From positions 1 to 11,918 of the forward strand of contig JAXFDG010000096.1 in NCBI GenBank assembly GCA_034173665.1: a stretch of 11,918 nucleotides of DNA. The letters run 5' to 3'. The stretch is from Arcanobacterium_A sp034173665. Lineage in GTDB: Bacteria > Actinomycetota > Actinomycetes > Actinomycetales > Actinomycetaceae. A program made the translations under genes and the position numbers. The notes beneath the pieces were generated by a model. It was not told the origin of the DNA. It saw only the letters and a list, made by a program, of their open reading frames with translations, and searched no databases. Numbering within the stretch: position 1 is the first letter of the stretch; the number at the start of each line of letters is the position of its first letter. This document shows positions 7,266-11,918 of the stretch, one piece after another.

Positions 7266-8002
7266 CAGTGAAGCTCTTCTGACATTTGAATATTGGATAA
7301 TAATGCAAACAAAGTAGGAGTGTTCACCTCTCCAATAATTTTCCCATCTCGCAGTAGAAGAACTCTTTGCGTTAGGGTTGCGTCTACCGGTTCTGGAGTT
7401 GCTAAAAGTACGGTTTTGCCAAATTCATTAACTGCGGTTCGGAGCAAAGAAAGTACTTCTAATCTTGAATCTGATTTCAATTTAAGGCAAGGATTTTCAC
7501 AGAGAATAATTTCTGCAGGAGAGAGAATTGCCCTTGCGATAGCCGTTTTTTGTTGCGTTATATGGGGTACGGATTCAGGTAATGCTGATAAATCCTGTTT
7601 TAACTGGCAGACACTAATTACTTCAGAGAAAAATGTTAAGTCTGGATTACTGCGATTTAGTGAATGGGGAAGGAGGATGTTCTGGTGCAAAGTTAATTGT
7701 GGAACTAAGTTTTCACTGGGGCCAATGAAATGAACGCAATTTCTTCGGTACTTATCCAATTCTGATTCCACTAAATCTGTGAGAACGTGATTGGATACTT
7801 TAATTTCCCCGGAACTAGTTTTTGTAAATCCAAGAAGAATTTCGATAATTTCTGATCTTCCAGAACCAGAGTTCCCAAGTAAAGTTGTGAAAGAGTGTGC
7901 CGGGAGAGAGAAAGAGACGTCGTCAAGAATTGTTTCTAAAGTTCCCGCTTCATACTGAGAGAGATTCACTTGGTAGAGCTCGATTAGGGGTTCAGAAGTC
8001 AC
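7265..8002 (-). CDS. Degenerate ABC ATPase-like protein (LolD/MacB class), probable pseudo-ATPase
   Basis: A 245-residue protein with the length and layout of a LolD/MacB-type nucleotide-binding subunit, but the catalytic motifs are eroded. Walker A reads GNSGSGRS with Arg49 replacing the invariant Lys. The Q-loop Gln is replaced (Pro95 in IGPSENLVP). The LSGGQ signature aligns with VPHIT (145-149), located by the conserved following AIARA. In Walker B the Asp-Glu pair aligns with Glu169-Asn170 (LCENP), losing the catalytic Glu. The D-loop Asp aligns with Lys176. The H-loop His aligns with Pro203 (LLATPEP). The frame has no stops or shifts, and it begins with GTG inside the end of the response-regulator gene. 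ATP hydrolysis therefore looks unlikely; a structural or regulatory partner of the permease is inferred. Weak residual ATP binding cannot be excluded. Confidence 0.85.
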   Translation of the reverse strand: MTSEPLIELYQVNLSQYEAGTLETILDDVSFSLPAHSFTTLLGNSGSGRSEIIEILLGFTKTSSGEIKVSNHVLTDLVESELDKYRRNCVHFIGPSENLVPQLTLHQNILLPHSLNRSNPDLTFFSEVISVCQLKQDLSALPESVPHITQQKTAIARAILSPAEIILCENPCLKLKSDSRLEVLSLLRTAVNEFGKTVLLATPEPVDATLTQRVLLLRDGKIIGEVNTPTLFALLSNIQMSEELH

Positions 8003-8738
8003 CTGGTTTCACCAGCCCTGATTGGTATGCAACCACAACAGCTTGGACTCGGTCACGAACTCCTAGTTTTTGGAAAATCCGCCCGATATGAGTTTTTACA
8101 GTCGCTTCGGCGAGATATAGTTCAGTAGCGATTTGCGTATTGTTAAGGCCACGGGCGGCAAGGGTTAAAACTTCTTGTTCTCTCCCAGTAAGCCCTTCGA
8201 TTAATTCTGGGTCAGTGCTGCGGTTATAACTTGCTTCCGCAGCAAGATGAGCAACTAACCGTTTGGTTGAGGAAGGCGCGATAACAGCATCCCCCCGATA
8301 TACGGTTCGGACTGCGTCAATTAAATCTTGTGGGGGAGAATCCTTTAAGAGGAATCCAGAAGCGCCAGCTTCTATTGCTCGCATTACATACTCGTCTAGA
8401 TCAAAAGTTGTTAAGATAATGATTTTTGGCTCGACGCCGTGCGGGAATTTTGTCTGAGCGATTTTCTCAGTTGCTTCTAACCCGTCCATATTTGGCATTC
8501 TGACATCCATGACCACAACATCAGCTGCCGCAACAGCGAGTCGTTTCAAGGCTAGTTCGCCGTCGGAAGCTTCCATAACGACTTCAATATCGTCCTGGCT
8601 TTCGAGAATCATTGCGAAACCATCACGAATTAATTTTTGATCATCCACAAGGGCAACTCGAATCTTCTTTGGTTCCTTTTGTTCTTGTAATGATTCTTGC
8701 TCTAAAGCATCGTGTTCCTGATTTGCTGGGATATTCAC
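7992..8738 (-). CDS. NarL/FixJ-type response regulator
   Basis: DNA-binding output partner of the kinase encoded directly upstream. The 248 residues comprise a hydrophilic Glu/Gln-rich N-terminal extension (1-24), a receiver domain (about 26-145) and a LuxR-type helix-turn-helix (about 182-243). Acidic-pocket Asp32/Asp33, phosphoacceptor Asp78 in VVVMDVRMP, the switch Thr in ILTTF (110-111) and Lys132 in FLLKDS are all present. The HTH shows LTGREQEVL, ARGLNNTQIA and ATVKTHIGRIFQKLG. It should therefore be competent for phosphorylation and DNA binding. It follows the kinase gene by 54 AT-rich bases and overlaps the ATPase-like gene by 11 bases, so the four genes are very likely one transcript. 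A GTG start is chosen from the AGGAAGA at 8744-8750. Targets probably include its own operon; the GTGAT/ATCAC repeat at 10023-10038 is a candidate site. Confidence 0.93.
   Translation of the reverse strand: MNIPANQEHDALEQESLQEQKEPKKIRVALVDDQKLIRDGFAMILESQDDIEVVMEASDGELALKRLAVAAADVVVMDVRMPNMDGLEATEKIAQTKFPHGVEPKIIILTTFDLDEYVMRAIEAGASGFLLKDSPPQDLIDAVRTVYRGDAVIAPSSTKRLVAHLAAEASYNRSTDPELIEGLTGREQEVLTLAARGLNNTQIATELYLAEATVKTHIGRIFQKLGVRDRVQAVVVAYQSGLVKPGDF
8009..8013 (-). promoter_or_regulatory. Ribosome binding site of the ATPase-like gene, inside the regulator gene
   Basis: GGTGA on the minus strand is six bases from the GTG at 8002. Both lie within the last codons of the response-regulator gene, whose TGA is at 7992-7994. 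This supports the 11-base overlap and the GTG start. Confidence 0.6.
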
Positions 8739-8743
8739 GGTTT

Positions 8744-8750
8744 TCTTCCT
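8744..8750 (-). promoter_or_regulatory. Ribosome binding site fixing the regulator's GTG start
   Basis: AGGAAGA on the minus strand, five bases before the GTG at 8738. There is no better in-frame ATG nearby. Confidence 0.6.
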
Positions 8751-8792
8751 GATAGTAAGTATTTAAAAGTTATTTTAGTTTTTGAAAAGTTT

Positions 8793-10001
8793 TTATTCAG
8801 TTCTAGTGTTTCTCTTTCGGATTGGAATCCAAGCATGAACACGATATCCACCAGTAGCTATTGGGCCAGCTTCAACCGTTCCGCCAAATGTTGAGGCGCG
8901 TTCTTTCATTCCGATAATTCCATGACCTTTTCCATCATTAATGACTGCAGCTCCGCGACCGTCGTCTGCAATATCTAGACTCACAGCTTGGGATTCCCAA
9001 TTTAACGTAACACTGATTTTGGCTTGAGGTCCGGAATGTTTTAAAGAGTTGGTTAGGGCCTCTTGGCAAATCCGATATAGCGCATTACCGAGTCCCACTG
9101 GAAGGGGTTGTGGAGTACCAAGTTGAGAAAAAGATATTTCATGACCAGAATCTTTAACTTGTGCAATTAAATCAAGTAAGTCTTCATTCACGGGTTGTGG
9201 ACGAAGCGGAGTGCGTTGCTCATTAGGGTCTCTTAGCACACCAATAATTGAGCGGATATCTGTTAATGCTGCACGCGACATTTCGGAAATAGTTTCAAGA
9301 GAACGGATAGCTGCATCTGGATTGTTCGGAGCAGCGAATCTGCCACCGTCTGCTTGTGCAATCACAACAGAAAGAGTATGGGCGACGATATCATGCATTT
9401 CGCGAGCAATACGGGTTCGTTCTGCCGCTACAGCAAATTCAGCATCACGAATTTCAACTTGGATTTGTTGCTTTGCTGATTCTATTGCGCTAATTTTTCG
9501 TTCCCGCCCGAGGCGCATTAATGCTCCAAGAGCTGAAACCGCACCAATTAGGGTGAATCCAAGAGAGAGCTGAAGGAACTCAAATCTTTCTGGATTGGAA
9601 ACTACGAAGGGGAGGAAGATAATTCCTAAAGTTGCAAAGCTTAGAGCAAGAGTAACTCGACGCAGAGAGCTATTAGTCCAGTACATGGCAAAGAAAAGAA
9701 CCCAAAGCACAATTAAATCTGAAGGGAGGAGCACGAGTGGTGCGATAATCCAGCGGATAAACATTGCAAGAAAAATTAATAAACTTGCAACTTGGAAACG
9801 ATGTGGCAAAAGCCAGATTCCAGCCATCGTTATTAGCATCGGAATCAGCATTAAGAGTGGATTTATTGCTGGAATCTGTGCCTGGATTCGAATTACAGAG
9901 AGAATCCAAAGTCCGATCGAAATTGTTAACACAAGAAAAGCCATCGCACGTGTTTGAAAGTGCGATTGTTCAATCTTGAGTTCATCAGATATTGAATTCA
10001 T
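8793..10001 (-). CDS. NarL-family membrane sensor histidine kinase
   Basis: A 402-residue membrane kinase of the HisKA_3 class and first gene of the four-gene operon. About six hydrophobic segments (near 20-39, 47-65, 70-90, 93-109, 115-134 and 143-163), joined by short loops, make up the sensor half. With no sizeable extracytoplasmic domain, it probably senses within the membrane or through a partner such as the FtsX-like protein. Then come a coiled linker (about 165-195) and the phosphoacceptor helix ERTRIAREMHDIVAHTLS with His203. The HATPase_c domain shows Asn318 in EALTNSLKHS, DDGRG (346-350) and GHGIIGM (359-365). All kinase motifs are intact. No Shine-Dalgarno is visible before the ATG at 10001; the next in-frame Met is residue 20, also without one. 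The architecture resembles LiaS/DesK-like kinases, but orthology is not claimed. Confidence 0.92.
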   Translation of the reverse strand: MNSISDELKIEQSHFQTRAMAFLVLTISIGLWILSVIRIQAQIPAINPLLMLIPMLITMAGIWLLPHRFQVASLLIFLAMFIRWIIAPLVLLPSDLIVLWVLFFAMYWTNSSLRRVTLALSFATLGIIFLPFVVSNPERFEFLQLSLGFTLIGAVSALGALMRLGRERKISAIESAKQQIQVEIRDAEFAVAAERTRIAREMHDIVAHTLSVVIAQADGGRFAAPNNPDAAIRSLETISEMSRAALTDIRSIIGVLRDPNEQRTPLRPQPVNEDLLDLIAQVKDSGHEISFSQLGTPQPLPVGLGNALYRICQEALTNSLKHSGPQAKISVTLNWESQAVSLDIADDGRGAAVINDGKGHGIIGMKERASTFGGTVEAGPIATGGYRVHAWIPIRKRNTRTE

Positions 10002-10022
10002 ATTAAAAGGATACGCTGTGCG

Positions 10023-10038
10023 GTGATGAGAAAATCAC
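10023..10038. promoter_or_regulatory. Inverted repeat GTGAT-N6-ATCAC in the divergent kinase/ligA region
   Basis: Perfect 5-base arms (10023-10027 and 10034-10038) separated by 6 bases lie 22-37 bases upstream of the kinase start and 63-78 bases upstream of ligA. The size and spacing suit a dimeric LuxR-type regulator. Autoregulation of the kinase operon is an inference; no experimental or comparative support is available here. Confidence 0.35.
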
Positions 10039-10054
10039 TTTCATTTACGACTTT

Positions 10055-10076
10055 AGGATGAATTCAGGAGAATCCT
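10055..10076 (+). repeat. Inverted repeat in the ligA leader
   Basis: AGGAT (10055-10059) and ATCCT (10072-10076) pair around 12 bases that include GAATTC. It sits 25-46 bases before the ligA start. It could be an operator or a weak leader hairpin. TAGGAT at 10054-10059 could also serve as a -10 element for ligA, but no matching -35 was seen. Confidence 0.25.
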
Positions 10077-10100
10077 TTGAAATTTTGCGAGAATTAAACC

Positions 10101-11918
10101 GTGAATCAAAAATCTGAAGCTTTAAAGGCGACGTCGTCGGTACTAAAAACTACAGCGCAAGCTGAGGCAAGACACAGCGAACTTGCCAAGATTTTAATTG
10201 CTGCGCAAGAAGCATACTATTCGCAAGACGAGCCAATTATGATTGATGCCGAATACGATCGTTTAGTACACGAACTACGATTGCTCGAAGACCAATATCC
10301 AGAGCTTTGGACGCCCGATTCGCCGTCGATGAAAGTTGGTGCAAAACCAACCAAAGCTGGAGCAAAGCAATTAACCCATCGTGAACGGATGTATTCTTTG
10401 CAAGATGTTTTCTCCCGCGAAGAACTTCGTACTTGGTTTACTAACCTGCAACAAAACCTTCCGCCTCATACTAAATTTACTGCCGAAGTAAAGGTTGACG
10501 GACTGGCAGTAAATTTAACTTATCGTAATGGAGTTTTAGAATCTGCAGCAACTCGTGGCGATGGTGTAATCGGTGAAGACGTGACGGCGAATGCGCTCGC
10601 GATTACCGCGATCCCACAGCAGCTTCACGGCTCGCATATTCCACAATTATTAGAAGTTCGGGGAGAAGTCTATTTCCCAGTGGCTGCCTTTCACGAATAT
10701 AACGCTCAGGTTGATGAGCGAAATGAGCGAATCGAAGAACGAAAAGCGGAGATTCAAGCACACAATAAAGTTATTGCTGCGCAAAATAAAGAAATTATGA
10801 AGCTTAATGAAGAGCGTTCAGAATCAGAGCAGCAGCCACTTTTGCAAAGAATTCGCCCGGAAGCAAAGTTGAAAACCTTTGTTAATCCACGAAATGCTGC
10901 GGCAGGTGCACTGAGACAAGACGATACAACAGCCTTCGCCGTTCGTTCGCTATCATTCCTAGCGCATGGAATTGGGGCAGTTGAAGGAGCAGATACAACG
11001 TTACAAAATGCTCTGGAATCGCAACAAGAAATTTATCATTTCTTTGCGCAGTGGGGGCTTCCGGTCTCTCCAGAAACTCAACTTTTGGAGTCACTCCCAG
11101 AGATTGAAGCATTCCTTGATAAATATCAAAATGCCCGAGATTCTTTAGAACATGAATTTGATGGTGCAGTTTTGAAAATTGAAAATCGGAAATTGCAGGA
11201 AGACCTTGGTTTTACCTCACGTGTTCCGAAATGGGCGATTGCTTTTAAATTTCCGCCAACAGAAGTGCAAACTAAACTGATTGACATTCAGGTGCAGGTT
11301 GGTCGCACTGGAAGAGTGACGCCTTTTGCGATTATGGAACCGGTATTAGTTGATGGTTCCACTGTTTCGCAAGCAACCTTGCACAATCCGAGCGAAGTAA
11401 TTCGCAAGGGCGTATTGATTGGTGACACTGTAATTATTCGAAAAGCTGGAGATATTATTCCAGAGGTACTGGGTCCAGTGCTCGCGGCACGGACAGGTCA
11501 TGAACGAGAATTTGTGATGCCGGAGCACTGCCCTGAATGCGGTTCGGAAATTCGCGCAATTAAAGAAGGCGATGCGGACCTGCGTTGTGTGAATTCACGT
11601 TCTTGCCCATCGCAGTTAACCCAAAGAATTGTGCATATTGGCTCGCGAGGCGCCTTGGATGTCGAAGCATTAGGTGAAGAAACCGCTGCGTGGTTGGCGA
11701 ATCCGGATCGAAATCGGAGAGCTGCATTACTCGCTTTAGCAACCGGAAATGAGCTAAGTTTCCCGGTGCAAGAATTTACAAAAACTGAAGCTCTGCGCGA
11801 AGTTGAGAAAAAATTACGTTTATCTATGGAAGAACGGATTGAGCTGGGAATCATAAATGAAGATGGCATGATTCTAGACGATGAGCTGATTATTCCGCAG
11901 GATGTGCAAGATGCTCTT
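10101..11918 (+). CDS. ligA: NAD-dependent DNA ligase, N-terminal 606 residues (3' end outside window)
   Basis: Seals nicks in replication and repair using NAD+. The frame is open from GTG 10101 to the window edge. An in-frame TAA at 10095-10097 excludes an earlier start, and no strong Shine-Dalgarno is seen. Order of parts: domain Ia (about 22-80, with AYY and DAEYDRLVHEL), the adenylation domain with AMP-accepting Lys131 in EVKVDGLA, then TRGDG and GEDVT, GEVYFP, NPRNAAAG, FDGAVLKI and AIAFKFP. An OB fold follows (from about 385, VGRTGRVTPFA), then a Zn finger with Cys477, Cys480, Cys496 and Cys502, and the start of the HhH region. Between Asn201 and Phe260 there is a charged segment about 48 residues longer than in E. 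coli or M. tuberculosis LigA. The post-zinc-finger part is also extended. It is divergent from the kinase operon. Confidence 0.97.
   Translation, partial: MNQKSEALKATSSVLKTTAQAEARHSELAKILIAAQEAYYSQDEPIMIDAEYDRLVHELRLLEDQYPELWTPDSPSMKVGAKPTKAGAKQLTHRERMYSLQDVFSREELRTWFTNLQQNLPPHTKFTAEVKVDGLAVNLTYRNGVLESAATRGDGVIGEDVTANALAITAIPQQLHGSHIPQLLEVRGEVYFPVAAFHEYNAQVDERNERIEERKAEIQAHNKVIAAQNKEIMKLNEERSESEQQPLLQRIRPEAKLKTFVNPRNAAAGALRQDDTTAFAVRSLSFLAHGIGAVEGADTTLQNALESQQEIYHFFAQWGLPVSPETQLLESLPEIEAFLDKYQNARDSLEHEFDGAVLKIENRKLQEDLGFTSRVPKWAIAFKFPPTEVQTKLIDIQVQVGRTGRVTPFAIMEPVLVDGSTVSQATLHNPSEVIRKGVLIGDTVIIRKAGDIIPEVLGPVLAARTGHEREFVMPEHCPECGSEIRAIKEGDADLRCVNSRSCPSQLTQRIVHIGSRGALDVEALGEETAAWLANPDRNRRAALLALATGNELSFPVQEFTKTEALREVEKKLRLSMEERIELGIINEDGMILDDELIIPQDVQDAL

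Noticed and set aside
7265..8002. Interpreting the ATPase-like gene as a pseudogene or sequencing artefact
   Set aside because: All changes are in-frame substitutions scattered over the protein; there are no stops or shifts, and start signals and overlaps are preserved. Decay or error would not erase only the catalytic motifs while keeping the scaffold.
8765..8791. Two AAAAGTT copies 20 bases apart in the kinase-regulator gap
   Set aside because: The gap is very AT-rich, so short repeats of this kind are expected by chance.
9211..9957. Plus-strand open frames across the kinase gene
   Set aside because: Complementary-strand shadows of an intact HisKA_3 kinase. The Arg/Ser/Ile-rich composition is typical of antisense frames.
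10882..11869. Minus-strand open frames in the ligA region
   Set aside because: They lie opposite the continuous ligA frame, which shows conserved ligase motifs throughout.

Overview
The window comes from an actinobacterium with unusually low GC. The actinobacterial signature is a WhiB-family iron-sulfur protein, a PdtaS-type soluble histidine kinase, a DUF2505 protein and an actinobacterial-style LigA with extra segments. The base composition and the large LigA insertions fit a low-GC Bifidobacteriaceae or Actinomycetaceae member. That placement is an inference from memory of these families, not a computed assignment.

Left part (1-2812): the 3' end of a plus-strand citrate synthase gene faces a minus-strand group read in the order DUF2505 gene, thyA, folA. 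A long near-palindrome at 670-735 lies between citrate synthase and folA and looks like a shared terminator. ThyA and FolA form the dTMP/tetrahydrofolate cycle.

Middle (2847-4557): a PdtaS-type cytosolic kinase gene (+) converges on whiB1 (-), the same pairing remembered from Mycobacterium tuberculosis.

Right-centre (4752-10001): a tight four-gene minus-strand operon, read from high to low coordinate, encodes a six-TM NarL-type histidine kinase, its LuxR-type response regulator, an ABC ATPase-like protein and a large two-module FtsX/MacB-like permease. The kinase and regulator look fully functional. The ATPase-like protein has lost essentially every ATP-binding and hydrolysis motif while remaining full length and translationally coupled to its neighbours. 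This is the most interesting item here: an apparent pseudo-ATPase paired with an FtsX-type membrane protein and a two-component system, more suggestive of an envelope-sensing complex than an ordinary pump.

Right end (10101-11918): ligA (+), divergent from the kinase operon and cut by the window edge, carries an extra charged segment of about 48 residues inside the adenylation domain. No tRNA, rRNA, CRISPR array, insertion sequence or phage feature was seen.
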